From the NCBI RefSeq assembly GCF_000620305.1, contig NZ_KK211104.1, forward strand, positions 171,109 to 205,952: a DNA stretch of 34,844 bases. The letters are read 5' to 3'. The DNA comes from Desulfitibacter alkalitolerans DSM 16504. Its GTDB lineage: Bacteria; Bacillota; DSM-16504; Desulfitibacterales; Desulfitibacteraceae. Position numbers and translations under genes: made by a program. Of this stretch, positions 15,097 through 23,263 are shown piece by piece (position 1 is the stretch's first letter; each line of letters begins with the position of its first letter). The notes under the pieces are model-generated. The model made no database searches, was not told where the DNA came from, and was given only the letters and a program-made list of their open reading frames with translations.

Positions 15097-16734
15097 CTAC
15101 GCCACCTCCGTTACGGCAGATTTTGCTGAGATGGCTTCGCCGCAGGCGGATAAGGCTTTCTCATACTCCATCTGGTAGTTGAAGGTGATTTGAAGCTCGG
15201 TCTTGCCCATAATACGAACGGACTGAATCAGGTGGGCCACGGTTTTCCGGTCAAGCTCCGTGAGCCCCTCAAAGCGCTTGAAATGCTCCATCCAAAGCAG
15301 ACGCCCGCTTTTATGGTTCCGTAGGTCTTCAAGCTCCTGACGTAGTGCGGAAATGGCCTGCTGCAGACGGTTTCCATCCTCGGCATACTTTGCCCGGAAG
15401 GTCTTGTAATCCTCTGCGGAGATAATGCCGTTTATCATGTTTTCGTACAGGGTGGACTTAAAACCGCCGATTTGTTTCAGTTGGTGCTCATTTTCGGCAA
15501 TCTGCGCCTCCAGCCGGCGCGCAAGCCTGCTGCCCATGGCTTCGCTGTCGGCGCTTTCCAAAAGGGCTTCCAGAGAAGCGACATTTCGGATATGGGCTTT
15601 CAGGCTTTCCAATACACAGTCTGTCAGTTCGCTTTCCTTGATTCTGGCAGGAGATTTACAGCCGCCTTTCTTTCCCGTGGGACAATAGTAATAGTGATAA
15701 ACCGCATCTTTGTAACGGTCGGTTTTGCGGGTCATGCGGCTTCCGCAGCAACCGCAGATGAGAACGCCGGAGAACAGCTGCACCGCATCGCTTCCCGGCG
15801 ATGTCCGGGTATCCAGCCGCAGCAGCCGCTGAACCAGGTCAAAATCCTGTCTATGGATAATGGCCTCGTGGGCATCCTCTGTGCGTACCCATTCGCTTTC
15901 CGGTTTGTCAATCAGGTCTTTCAGCTTGTAGTTGAAGGTGCCCTGTTTTCCCTGAAGCAGCATTCCGGTGTAGGTTTCATCTTTCAGGATGCGGATGATC
16001 GTCGTGGCAGACCATTTGGCATCAGGCTTATCCGCATAACCGCCTTTGGGGTGCGGCAGGCCCCGGTCCTTTTTATATGCCAGCGGGGACAAAACGCCCC
16101 AGCTGTTCAGTTCGTCCGCGATTCTGGCGGCACTCATGCCGTCCAGCTTCATCTTGAAAATGTTCTGTACCACGCCTGCCGGATATTCGTCTATTTCCAG
16201 CCGGTTTTTGTTTTCCTCCGACTTTTTGTATCCATAGACGGTGCAGGCTCCCACATAATCCCCGTTGCTCCGCTTGACGGACAGGGCACTGCGGGTTTTC
16301 ACGGAGATATCCCGGCAATAGGCGTCGTTTATAATGCTTTTGACTGAAACCACCAGATCGTCGCCGCTGTCCTTTAGGGTATCGATGTTGTCATTGATGG
16401 CGATGAACCTTACCCCGTAGGCGGGGAAGATGCGGCGCAGGTAGCGCCCGGTTTCAATGTAGTCGCGCCCCAGGCGGGATAAATCTTTGACGATGACACA
16501 ATTGATATTTCCAGCTTCAATTTCTGTCATCATTTCCTTGAAAGCCGGGCGGTCAAAGAGGATACCGCTCCAGCCGTCATCCACCTTTTCCAATACCGCT
16601 TCTATATCAGGGTGGCCCTCAATGAAGCTGTCTATGAGCTTGCGCTGGTTTGCCACACTGTCGCTTTCGTTGTTCTTGTCATCGGTATAGGATAGGCGTA
16701 TATATTTTACAGCTTTGTACTGTTTTTCAGACAT
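15097..16734 (-). CDS. Large serine recombinase 3
   Basis: This is a 545-residue recombinase from ATG 16734 (AAAGGAG eight bases upstream; an in-frame GTG at 16743 overlaps that site). Ser15 lies in KYIRLSYTD, with IVKDLSRLGRDYIETGRYLR. The zinc ribbon is LICGCCGSRMTRK ... YYYCPTGKKGGC, followed by a coiled coil. It is first of the tandem set, with one base between its stop and the start of recombinase 2. All expected domains are present and it looks functional. Confidence 0.92.
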   Translation of the reverse strand: MSEKQYKAVKYIRLSYTDDKNNESDSVANQRKLIDSFIEGHPDIEAVLEKVDDGWSGILFDRPAFKEMMTEIEAGNINCVIVKDLSRLGRDYIETGRYLRRIFPAYGVRFIAINDNIDTLKDSGDDLVVSVKSIINDAYCRDISVKTRSALSVKRSNGDYVGACTVYGYKKSEENKNRLEIDEYPAGVVQNIFKMKLDGMSAARIADELNSWGVLSPLAYKKDRGLPHPKGGYADKPDAKWSATTIIRILKDETYTGMLLQGKQGTFNYKLKDLIDKPESEWVRTEDAHEAIIHRQDFDLVQRLLRLDTRTSPGSDAVQLFSGVLICGCCGSRMTRKTDRYKDAVYHYYYCPTGKKGGCKSPARIKESELTDCVLESLKAHIRNVASLEALLESADSEAMGSRLARRLEAQIAENEHQLKQIGGFKSTLYENMINGIISAEDYKTFRAKYAEDGNRLQQAISALRQELEDLRNHKSGRLLWMEHFKRFEGLTELDRKTVAHLIQSVRIMGKTELQITFNYQMEYEKALSACGEAISAKSAVTEVA

Positions 16735-16883
16735 AGAAATCACTCCTTTGAAAAGTTACGGTCTTTCCCCGCAAATCAAAGGGTGATCAGGCATTGCCGT
16801 GTCATTCTGTTTGTTTCATTCTTTTTCCAATGCCTACATTACCACCACACGGGGAGAAAGTCCATTTTGCGGGCTTAAGTTTC

Positions 16884-17090
16884 TCATTCGGTCAAAAGCC
16901 TTTGCAGGCAGTCCTCCAGCGTGACGCCATTATCGGCAAACCGTACCCAGACGGTGAAATTTCCGCATTTAAAGTTGTAAGGGTCTTTGATCTGCCGGAC
17001 GTATTCCGCAATCCGTTCCTCTTTAGAAAGGTTTTTATCTACCGAGATGTCCCGTATGTCCACTAACTCATTACATGCTCCCGAATTCAT
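16884..17090 (-). CDS. DUF6870-like small protein
   Basis: This 68-residue protein starts at ATG 17090 behind AAAGGAGGTG. It contains DIRDISVDKNLSKEERIAEYVRQIKDPYNFKCG and ends LEDCLQRLL, matching small DUF6870-type proteins of Tn1549-like elements. No function is known. A 19-base palindrome lies just upstream and may be an operator. The family call is from memory of the pattern and moderately sure. Confidence 0.7.
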   Translation of the reverse strand: MNSGACNELVDIRDISVDKNLSKEERIAEYVRQIKDPYNFKCGNFTVWVRFADNGVTLEDCLQRLLTE

Positions 17091-17123
17091 GGCCTGCACC
17101 TCCTTTTCTGAAATAGTCCGACA

Positions 17124-17142
17124 TATTCCCAAGTTGGGAATA
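17124..17142. promoter_or_regulatory. Palindrome upstream of the DUF6870-like gene
   Basis: TATTCCCAA and TTGGGAATA flank a single G, giving a perfect 9-bp-arm palindrome about 35 bases before the start codon. It is a candidate operator or RNA hairpin between the helicase and the small gene. No protein that binds it is known. Confidence 0.5.
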
Positions 17143-17171
17143 CGTTCAGTGCAAGAGATATAGGAGCCGGA

Positions 17172-19526
17172 CTACACGAAGTAATCCGGCCCTTTTTTGC
17201 TCTGTATAAAGGTTTCCACGTCCTCCAGGTTGGAGGTTACGCGGCAGTTGGGCAGGGCGTTAAGTACCCGCGTCCGGTATGGGCCGCCTTCACGCACCCG
17301 GCAGTCCAGCAGGGCTACCACGCCGGTATCGGTTTCCCTCCGGATGAGCCGCCCAAAGCCCTGCTTGAGCTTAATAATCATTTCCGGCACCAGTACGCTG
17401 TTTTTATACTGTTCCATGCTGGGGTACAGCGCCTGTTCATACTCGCTGACGGGATCGGGCGCCGCAAAGGGCAGCTTGACGATAATCAGCAGGGAAAGCA
17501 CATCGCCGGGGAGGTCAATTCCTTCCCACAGCGCACCGCTTGCAAACAATACACCGTTTCCGCTCTTTCGGAAACGATCAATGGCGTTGATGCCTCCCCT
17601 GTCAAGACGGAACAAGGGAAAGCAGGGACCTTTGCGCTCCAAAAGCGCAAACACCTGATCCATTGCTTTATAGGAGGTAAACAGCAGGGCGGCATGGCCG
17701 TGGGATGCCTGAATCAGCCTTCCGGCTTCCTCCGCTACGGCAGTTATATATTCATTGTCCTGATTGTTGGGAAAGGGGACGATTTCACTGATATACAAAA
17801 GAATATTCTCCCGGTGACGAAAGGGGGACGGCTTGCTGGTTTCCATTAAAGAATTCACCCGGTCAAGGCCCGTCTTACGCTTGATATGTTCAAAGCTCCC
17901 GGCTGCCGACAGCGTACCCGAAGTGAGGACAACGGGAATCCCGCTGCTCCAGAGATCAGCGTACAGCATATCGCTCAACTGCTTTGGAATGGCGCACAGC
18001 AGGGTCTCAAGCTCTTTATCCGTTTGTGCCGGATATCTTTCCTCCGGCCTTTCCAGCCAGTAAACCAGTTCATCATACTTTTCCAGCACACCGGCCTGTT
18101 CCCGGATAAGGGAAAGCTCAAAGCGTATCTGAGAACAGCGGCCTCTGTACCGAAGAAGCAGCATCTGCTCCGACAGCAGCTCCGAAAGTTCTCCGCCGAT
18201 ATTCCGGATATTCCGCAGGTGCCGGGCAGCCGTTTTATCCATGACCGTTTTATAGCGTTCCGTTTCCTCCTCCAGGCTACCGGGAGGGATGTTATCCAGT
18301 AAGAGCTGAAACAATCGCCGGTTCTGACCCATCAGCTTTCTGGCAAGTTCCTGTACCATTGCACTGCTGACGCCCTTTTGGAAGGTGAAGCAGCCAATGT
18401 CCTCTACCACACGCGGAATGGCAAGGCTTCCAAATTCCACGCCGTACATCTGCCGGGCCGCCTGTAAAAACTTATGAGCCTCGTCGATGATGACTGCCTG
18501 GTAATGAGGAATGAGGGGGCTTTGCCCCTTGGAGCGGCGAATGACATCGGCCAGGAAATAGTTGTGGTTGCAGACCTGAAAATCATGCTCGCCGGACTGG
18601 ACATGCCGCATATGGCGTAAATACCTGCAATCGTTATAATATGGGCAATTCTCATCGCAGCGTCCCGATACGCCGATCCTGCGTTTGATGTAGGGTGTCA
18701 GCCCTTCCGCGTCAGCCAGGTCAATGGATGCTGTCCTTTTGAAAAGGGGAGCCAGAAGCCCTTGTGTGGATTCGTCCGCGTCACGGTAATACGCACACAG
18801 GTTCTTTTCGCAGACATAATGCTCCCGGCCTTTGCGCAGGACACAGGACAGCGGTGTTTTGATAATGCCGTGGGCCATCAGGATACGAGATATTTCAGGA
18901 ATGTAATCTTTTACGATGGCGTTTTGAAGCGCAATGCTGGCGGTGGAAACCACCACAGGCATGTAGGCGCTGGCAGCATAGCTCTGATCGGGGTAGTATC
19001 CCCGCAGCCAGAAGTCATTGACACGTCCCCGCTTGGCAAGGGCGGCAGCAATGAGATAGGCGTGGGTTTTGCCGGTGCCCACATCAGCCTCTGACAGAGA
19101 TACGGTACGGTGCCCGATAGCTTCAAGAATATGGGCGGCAAGCTCCATCTGTTTTTCCCGGATACCATAGCCATGTTCGGGAAGGATGGCTTCAAAAATA
19201 TGATTTTGGATATCCGCAAGGCTTTCCCGCAGTAAATTTTCACCAGGGGGCATGTCAATTTCATATTTTCCCTTGCCGGCTACAGGTGACAGCCGGATTC
19301 GCTCTGTCATGGCCGCCACGCCGGATATCATCAGGGGGTTGGTTCTGCGGTGTATAACCGCCGAGCGTCCGGTTTTCAGGTTAAGAGCCCGGTAGGTATA
19401 GCCTTTTCCGGTTTCACACTCCAACAAAACACAGCCATAGGCGGTAAAGAGGGCCGAATCGCCGTATTTCTGTATAATACCGGGCGGTATTTCACGGCTG
19501 ACCTCATTGATTGCAGCATAGTGCAC
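17172..19526 (-). CDS. DinG/XPD-family ATP-dependent DNA helicase with Fe-S cluster
   Basis: This is a 784-residue helicase. GTG 19526 is chosen because AAGGAGGG lies seven bases upstream; a longer frame to 19676 has no ribosome site. Walker A is ADVGTGKTH (about residue 150) and the DEAH box is VIIDEAHKF. Four cysteines of an XPD-type Fe-S domain lie between them (VCEKNLC ... CDENCPYYNDC). Motif VI is QGFGRLIRRETDTG. Family members unwind DNA 5' to 3'. In this element it may serve replication or transfer of the mobile DNA. It is followed by DUF6870 and the recombinases on the same strand. Confidence 0.9.
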   Translation of the reverse strand: MHYAAINEVSREIPPGIIQKYGDSALFTAYGCVLLECETGKGYTYRALNLKTGRSAVIHRRTNPLMISGVAAMTERIRLSPVAGKGKYEIDMPPGENLLRESLADIQNHIFEAILPEHGYGIREKQMELAAHILEAIGHRTVSLSEADVGTGKTHAYLIAAALAKRGRVNDFWLRGYYPDQSYAASAYMPVVVSTASIALQNAIVKDYIPEISRILMAHGIIKTPLSCVLRKGREHYVCEKNLCAYYRDADESTQGLLAPLFKRTASIDLADAEGLTPYIKRRIGVSGRCDENCPYYNDCRYLRHMRHVQSGEHDFQVCNHNYFLADVIRRSKGQSPLIPHYQAVIIDEAHKFLQAARQMYGVEFGSLAIPRVVEDIGCFTFQKGVSSAMVQELARKLMGQNRRLFQLLLDNIPPGSLEEETERYKTVMDKTAARHLRNIRNIGGELSELLSEQMLLLRYRGRCSQIRFELSLIREQAGVLEKYDELVYWLERPEERYPAQTDKELETLLCAIPKQLSDMLYADLWSSGIPVVLTSGTLSAAGSFEHIKRKTGLDRVNSLMETSKPSPFRHRENILLYISEIVPFPNNQDNEYITAVAEEAGRLIQASHGHAALLFTSYKAMDQVFALLERKGPCFPLFRLDRGGINAIDRFRKSGNGVLFASGALWEGIDLPGDVLSLLIIVKLPFAAPDPVSEYEQALYPSMEQYKNSVLVPEMIIKLKQGFGRLIRRETDTGVVALLDCRVREGGPYRTRVLNALPNCRVTSNLEDVETFIQSKKGPDYFV

Positions 19527-20172
19527 GGTCTTTCCCTCCTTTTTCACTGGCGGCAGAGTGGTGCGGCGGAACAGACTTCCACACAAGAAAGATAAGGGAG
19601 CAATCCGTTCGCTCCGCCGCAGTAACTCTGCCGTCAGGCAATATTTCAAAAATGCAAATTCATAGCAGTAAAGCATGTTCGTATCCTATTTGACCTCGCT
19701 TCCCGGATACGTTTCAGCACTTTTGCTTCGCAAAAGCGGGCTTGTGCCCGGCGGATTTCTTTCCGCTGCCAGGGGGTAATGTCAAGCCGCAGCGGTAAAC
19801 CGCCGCGCATGAAAGCTCCCTCCGGCCTATCCCAGCCGGAGCGATGCTTTCCCAGCTACTGCCTTTTCGCTGGTCCTTTTACGGAAAGTATCATTATGGC
19901 TCCCGTGCCTTTTGGCTGCCGGCCTTCTGAAAACACAAAAGGGCGGACGCTCCTGCCTGGCCCAATCCGGTGCCCTCGAAAAGTCATTTACTTTGTGGGA
20001 CGGAAATGGCCGGCGATCCTCGCGCGCAGCATGGAAGGTAATGTACTCGACATCCCGGTATGGTCGGCGAAACCGCCGATATTTGTCAAGGTGCAAAAGG
20101 GTCCTCACCTATCGGAGATGGGAGAGGGTAAAAGGTCGTATTTTAAAAAAATTTTTAAAATATTTTTTACAT
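19527..20172. other. Hairpin-rich region without a convincing gene
   Basis: Several short open frames exist on both strands but none has a good ribosome site or recognisable product. Hairpins are dense: CTTTTGC/GCAAAAG at 19720-19736, GGGC/GCCC at 19738-19749, CTCCGGC/GCCGGAG at 19820-19841, and CGGCG/CGCCG near 20068-20081. An AT-rich tract fills about 20140-20170. The region could be a structured leader of the helicase mRNA or an origin such as oriT. Neither is established. Confidence 0.4.
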
Positions 20173-20212
20173 CAAAAAAGGCGGGACAGTGTTTTTACGC
20201 ACTATCCCACCC
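20173..20212 (-). terminator. Terminator of the sigma-like gene
   Basis: On the minus strand, GGTGGGATAGTG pairs with CACTGTCCCGCC (one G-T wobble) around a short A-rich loop and is followed by six Ts. It starts just after the stop codon at 20220. Confidence 0.8.
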
Positions 20213-20219
20213 AGGACGG

Positions 20220-20600
20220 TTAATCAGCCATATACCGGCTGACCCTTTCCAGCGCCCTTGCCAGAAGTTCTGTTACCGTATTGCGTTTGCAGCCCATAGC
20301 AGTTGCAATTTCCCAATGTTTATAGCCTTTCCAGTAGGCAAGCTCCAACGCCTTGCGCTGCTTAGGCGTAAGCTGCCGCAGTGCATTGGCCAGCTTTTCA
20401 TTCTTTATGGTTTCAATAAAGTCCTCGGATTCTACCGCTTCCGGTTCATGTTCCTGATACTTTAACACGCTTTCCTGAAACAGGAGTTCTTCGCTCATGC
20501 TGTCCATCGACTTGAAATGATACCGGTGCTTGCGGTCGGAATTGGCAAGGAGCTTGTCCTCTCTTTTGAGTAGCTCGTCCCAATCAATATGATTTGTCAC
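20220..20600 (-). CDS. Sigma-70 region-4-like protein of the mobile element
   Basis: This protein of about 126 residues has a C-terminal sigma-70 region 4 HTH (LRQLTPKQRKALELAYWKGYKHWEIATAMGCKRNTVTELLARAL). It lacks region 2, so it resembles the small sigma-like factors of Tn916/Tn1549-type elements, not a full sigma factor. GTG 20600 sits eight bases after GGAGG and is preferred; ATG 20606 is only two bases from it. Its likely job is to activate element genes. An inverted repeat (GAATCCTGAATTTT with a partner) lies at 20610-20641, just upstream. Confidence 0.75.
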   Translation of the reverse strand: MTNHIDWDELLKREDKLLANSDRKHRYHFKSMDSMSEELLFQESVLKYQEHEPEAVESEDFIETIKNEKLANALRQLTPKQRKALELAYWKGYKHWEIATAMGCKRNTVTELLARALERVSRYMAD

Positions 20601-20780
20601 GTTCATTTCCTCCGAATCCTGAATTTTTTTGAAAATCCAGAATTCGAGGAGGAGAACGGCAGCCTGAGGAATATAGCAGTAGCGCGGAAAAGCCAGGCTT
20701 GTCCGCTTCTATAATTTTTTTTGAAAGAGAAAAGTAATATAAGCTTGGAAAAGGTTGTAAAAACAGATATTTTGTCAAAG

Positions 20781-20819
20781 AAAAAACCGCAATTTGCGGC
20801 AAGCAAATTGCGGTTTTTT
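20781..20819. terminator. Bidirectional terminator hairpin
   Basis: The 17-base arms AAAAAACCGCAATTTGC and GCAAATTGCGGTTTTTT are perfect complements around GGCAA. A-runs and T-runs on both sides make it usable on either strand. It lies between the riboswitch region and the sigma-like gene, so it should block read-through into that gene. Confidence 0.85.
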
Positions 20820-20823
20820 GGGC

Positions 20824-21000
20824 TTTGCAGGCTATATTAAATCGAAGAAAGAACAGCCTCACTGGGTCATTCCAGGGTGGTGGAAGGTGTACCTTCATGT
20901 TATGGGCGACTTCAACAATGGTATAACCCTTATACCTTCGGAGGTGAGCTATTTTAACTTTTTTCGCTTCAACAGAGTCTGATTTCTCATCTGTCTGCAC
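20824..21000 (-). CDS. Possible small peptide gene upstream of the sigma-like gene
   Basis: A frame from GTG 21000 gives MQTDEKSDSVEAKKVKIAHL and about 40 more sensible residues (RRYKGYTIVEVAHNMKVHL) before it runs into the terminator. The frame continues through the terminator to 20584 with poor sequence. No clear ribosome site or stop before the hairpin was found, so it may be a decayed gene at the edge of the mobile element. Family unknown. Confidence 0.25.
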
Positions 21001-21076
21001 CTCACTTACTCAAAATGAAAGCTCCGATCTGGATAGGTATGTCCCAAAAACGCTGTCATTTTATGTCGAAATAAGC

Positions 21077-21127
21077 AAGCGGCCTTGCTGTTTAAAATAT
21101 TGCAATTTTTCACCAGCAAAGCCGCTT
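21077..21127. repeat. Inverted repeat with 14-base arms
   Basis: AAGCGGCCTTGCTG (21077-21090) pairs with CAGCAAAGCCGCTT (21114-21127), with one G-T mismatch, around a 23-base AT-rich loop. It lies directly downstream of the riboswitch terminator on the minus strand. It may be a second terminator-like structure or the end of a small insertion. Confidence 0.6.
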
Positions 21128-21147
21128 ACCCTTTACTCTAAAAAGAC

Positions 21148-21177
21148 AAAAAACCTGCCGCTAAGAATGGCAGGTTT
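21148..21177 (-). terminator. Rho-independent terminator of riboswitch 2
   Basis: On the minus strand AAACCTGCC and GGCAGGTTTTTT form the hairpin with a T-run. The bases ATTCTT and GCGGCAG within it can instead pair with AAGAAT and TTGCCGC at the aptamer's 3' end. The expression platform therefore has mutually exclusive terminator and antiterminator folds. Confidence 0.85.
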
Positions 21178-21194
21178 AGACACATATTCTTTCT

Positions 21195-21276
21195 GCGGCA
21201 ACCAGGCTGTCATAGTGCCGGTAAGCACCGTAGACCCTATGGCTTTGCGTCCCTGCCTTTCGGCAGGTTTGCCCTT
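21195..21276 (-). promoter_or_regulatory. Class I cyclic di-GMP riboswitch (GEMM-I), second copy
   Basis: The minus strand reads GGGCAAACC, then a GAAA-capped stem (CTGCC/GGCAG), GGGACGCAAAGCC, ATAGGGTCTACGGTGC, and GACAGCCTGGTTGCC closing P1. This matches the GEMM-I consensus in every conserved block. P1 (GGCAAACC with GGTTGCC) competes with the antiterminator, so bound ligand should cause termination (OFF). No plausible native target follows: the next features leftward are an inverted repeat, a decayed frame, a strong terminator and mobile-element genes. Confidence 0.93.
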
Positions 21277-21295
21277 AGTGCTTGATTCATATGAA

Positions 21296-21315
21296 AATTA
21301 AAATCTATTTTAATT
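21296..21315. repeat. AT-only palindrome between riboswitch 2 and the XRE gene
   Basis: AATTAAAAT and ATTTTAATT flank CT, a perfect 20-base palindrome. It may end the XRE transcript or be part of the riboswitch promoter. Confidence 0.45.
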
Positions 21316-21327
21316 GAAGTAGATATT

Positions 21328-21546
21328 TTATGAAGTTTCGTTATCTGGCACATACTTTAGTATGTCACCAGGCTGACAATTCAATATTCTACAAATTGAG
21401 TCAAGTGTTGAGAACCGGATTAGTTTTGCTTTATTTGTTTTCAAGATTGATAAATTTGTCTTAGTGATGTTTATTTTTGCTGCTAACCCGATGGAATTTA
21501 TTTTTTGCTGCAGCAATAAGTGTTCTAAATTTACAAGAATAGCCAT
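21328..21546 (-). CDS. Small XRE-family HTH regulator (Cro/C1 type)
   Basis: This 72-residue protein is essentially a single HTH domain of the PF13443 type (LLQQKINSIGLAAKINITKTNLSILKTNKA, then FSTLDSICRILNCQPGDILKYV). ATG 21546 follows AAGGGATGAATC. The sequence AACGAACGTACGAATTA, containing the palindrome CGTACG, lies 20-35 bases upstream and could be an operator for autoregulation. It stands alone between the riboswitch and the radical SAM locus. Confidence 0.8.
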   Translation of the reverse strand: MAILVNLEHLLLQQKINSIGLAAKINITKTNLSILKTNKAKLIRFSTLDSICRILNCQPGDILKYVPDNETS

Positions 21547-21666
21547 AATGATTCATCCCTTATACTAATTCGTACGTTCGTTATATTATAATCATAGAAT
21601 AAATCCCTTTAGGTAATGCATAGTCCTAATTGTCGTAATCCTTGACTGTAATGGTATACCTACTTT

Positions 21667-21782
21667 TGACAGACTTTTTTTACCAAACATCCTATTACCT
21701 CTCTGCAGAACAAATTTTTACTCCGAAGGATTTATCTATGCTTTTGAATACAGTGCAGGCTGGAGAAAGCTCCAGTTTTTTT
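21667..21782 (+). ncRNA. Possible short plus-strand transcript ending in a terminator
   Basis: A canonical terminator (CTGGAG, loop AAAG, CTCCAG, then seven Ts at 21776-21782) points rightward, but no plus-strand gene precedes it. TTGACA at 21667-21672 could be a -35 element with TCCTAT or TATTAC about 18 bases on. The transcript would be under 100 bases and would end at the stop codon of the radical SAM gene on the other strand. It may instead protect against read-through. Speculative. Confidence 0.3.
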
Positions 21783-23164
21783 CAACCGGCAGCTTTTCGA
21801 GCCTCTCCCCCGCATTTCACGCAATCGGCGCAACCATGTGATTCGGTCCAAAGCCTTTCCGCAGTCACAGCCCATTTTTCTGCGGTATTCACACACTTAC
21901 AGCTCAGGCTGTGTACGTCCTCCGGTTTGATAAAATCCGTCGAGGCTGCACCGGACACCTCTACCATCTCTGTCAGTCTACCTGGATTGTCCAGCAGAGG
22001 GCAGGGCCGCAGATGGTTATCGTTAAAGGGCTGATTCATATGATACTGCATGAACAATGGGGACTGCAGTGCCTCAAGAACGGTTTTTTCATAAATGTTG
22101 GAATCTGAATAATGGATAAACGCACATGGCTCGATATCCCCGTTAGCATTGATATGCAAATACCTGCGCCCGCCAGCGATGCAGCCAGCTGCATATTCGC
22201 CGTCATTCCAGAAATCCAGGGTGAACAGAGGTTTTGTTTCACGGAAGTGACGAATCTGGCGATACATAAATTCACGCTGGTCGGCGGTTACCATCAAGTC
22301 GGGGACCGCATCCGCGCCCACCGGCATATAGGTAAAGAACCATGCGAATTTCACTCCTTTGTCAATCATAAAATCAAAAAATTCTTCGCTGCCGATCACC
22401 TCAGTGTTATAACGGGTATAACAGAGGGAAGCACCAAAGATCAGCTTTTTCCGTTTGAGAATCTCTATAGCTCGGATGACCCCCTGATAGGTGCCCTTGC
22501 CGCGACGGGAATCCGTGGCATCTTCAAAGCCCTCAATGCTGATGGCAGGTACGAAATTCATGACACGCAGCATTTCATCGGCAAAATCTTCGTCAATAAG
22601 CGTGCCGTTTGTGAAGGCGGAAAACAAACAATCGCTATGTTTCTCGCAAAGCGTGATAATATCCTTTTTGCGGACAAGGGGTTCTCCGCCGGAATACAGA
22701 TAAAAATACACGCCCAGTTGTTTGCCCTGTTTAATGATACTGTCCATCATTTCAAGGCTCATGGAAGAATTTTTACCGTATTCTGCTGCCCAGCAGCCGG
22801 TGCATTTGAGATTGCAGGCTGCAGTGGGGTCCATCAAGATTGCCCATGGTATGTTGCAGCCGTACTTTTCCCGGTTTGCCTCCTGTATGGGCCATCCGGT
22901 GAAGTTTTCATTCAGTATGAAATTATTGAAAAATGCCTTCCGCACTTTAGGATTAATATCCGACCACATGCTGAGGATCAGTTTATACCAGTTATTGTCC
23001 TTATCTTCGATGATCTTGCGGATTGCCTTGCGCTGACTTTCCATTTCGTTGTTTCTATCAAAACGGTCTATCCAATCCATAAGTTTTGGGATATTTTTTT
23101 CAGGATTGGAATTTAAATAGGCATATGCCAGCTTCATACCTGTTGAACTGATTATTTTGTTCAT
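21782..23164 (-). CDS. Radical SAM enzyme with SPASM-like C-terminus
   Basis: This 460-residue protein starts at ATG 23164 behind GGAGGTCATATT. The cluster motif is CNLKCTGC (C117, C121, C124), and the SAM-contacting GGEP box is at 159-162. A SPASM-like C-terminal part has further cysteines (AAGCIAGG, NGDIEPCAF, RPCPLLDNP, LSCKC, CADCVKCGG). An N-terminal helical extension of about 105 residues precedes the barrel. Such enzymes often modify peptides or proteins; the substrate is unknown. No precursor peptide was found beside it. It is divergent from its degenerate paralogue, and a TetR regulator, thioesterase and hydrolase follow in the same locus. Confidence 0.9.
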   Translation of the reverse strand: MNKIISSTGMKLAYAYLNSNPEKNIPKLMDWIDRFDRNNEMESQRKAIRKIIEDKDNNWYKLILSMWSDINPKVRKAFFNNFILNENFTGWPIQEANREKYGCNIPWAILMDPTAACNLKCTGCWAAEYGKNSSMSLEMMDSIIKQGKQLGVYFYLYSGGEPLVRKKDIITLCEKHSDCLFSAFTNGTLIDEDFADEMLRVMNFVPAISIEGFEDATDSRRGKGTYQGVIRAIEILKRKKLIFGASLCYTRYNTEVIGSEEFFDFMIDKGVKFAWFFTYMPVGADAVPDLMVTADQREFMYRQIRHFRETKPLFTLDFWNDGEYAAGCIAGGRRYLHINANGDIEPCAFIHYSDSNIYEKTVLEALQSPLFMQYHMNQPFNDNHLRPCPLLDNPGRLTEMVEVSGAASTDFIKPEDVHSLSCKCVNTAEKWAVTAERLWTESHGCADCVKCGGEARKAAG

Positions 23165-23240
23165 AATATGACCTCCAACTAAATTTATCTATGATGAAGT
23201 TTACCATATCGCATATTCTGAGTAATTAAACAAAAACAGC

Positions 23241-23263
23241 TTGTGTAAAGAATCTTTACACAA
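23241..23263. promoter_or_regulatory. Perfect 23-bp palindrome, candidate operator
   Basis: Arms TTGTGTAAAG and CTTTACACAA are separated by AAT. The palindrome lies midway between the divergent radical SAM genes, a usual place for a TetR-type operator; the locus encodes one TetR protein. A related half-site, CTTGTAAAGAATTC, occurs on the minus strand upstream of the hydrolase gene near 26392-26407. Binding is inferred. Confidence 0.65.

Larger units (their letters stand above)
11421..20610. mobile_element. Remnant of a Tn1549/ICE-like element with serine recombinases
   Basis: This block is visibly richer in G+C than both flanks. It carries genes typical of clostridial conjugative transposons: tandem large serine recombinases, a DUF6870-like protein, a sigma-like factor and a helicase. 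All are on the minus strand. No relaxase, coupling protein or type IV secretion gene is present, so the element could not self-transfer; it is a remnant or a recombinase-mobilised island. The borders are estimated from composition and gene content. No attachment-site repeats were identified. Confidence 0.6.

Noticed and set aside
15472-16347. 291-codon plus-strand frame opposite serine recombinase 3
   Set aside because: It is a shadow frame of the GC-rich recombinase gene, with no motif or ribosome site.
19779-20465. 228-codon plus-strand frame in the hairpin-rich region
   Set aside because: Half of it is antisense to the sigma-like gene, and no plausible start or domain was seen.
21077-21127. 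Inverted repeat as an IS200/IS605 end
   Set aside because: No TnpA or TnpB gene or companion end was found, so it was only recorded as a repeat.
22112-23116. 334-codon plus-strand frame opposite the radical SAM gene
   Set aside because: It is antisense to a gene with clear motifs, has no ribosome site and no recognisable protein character.
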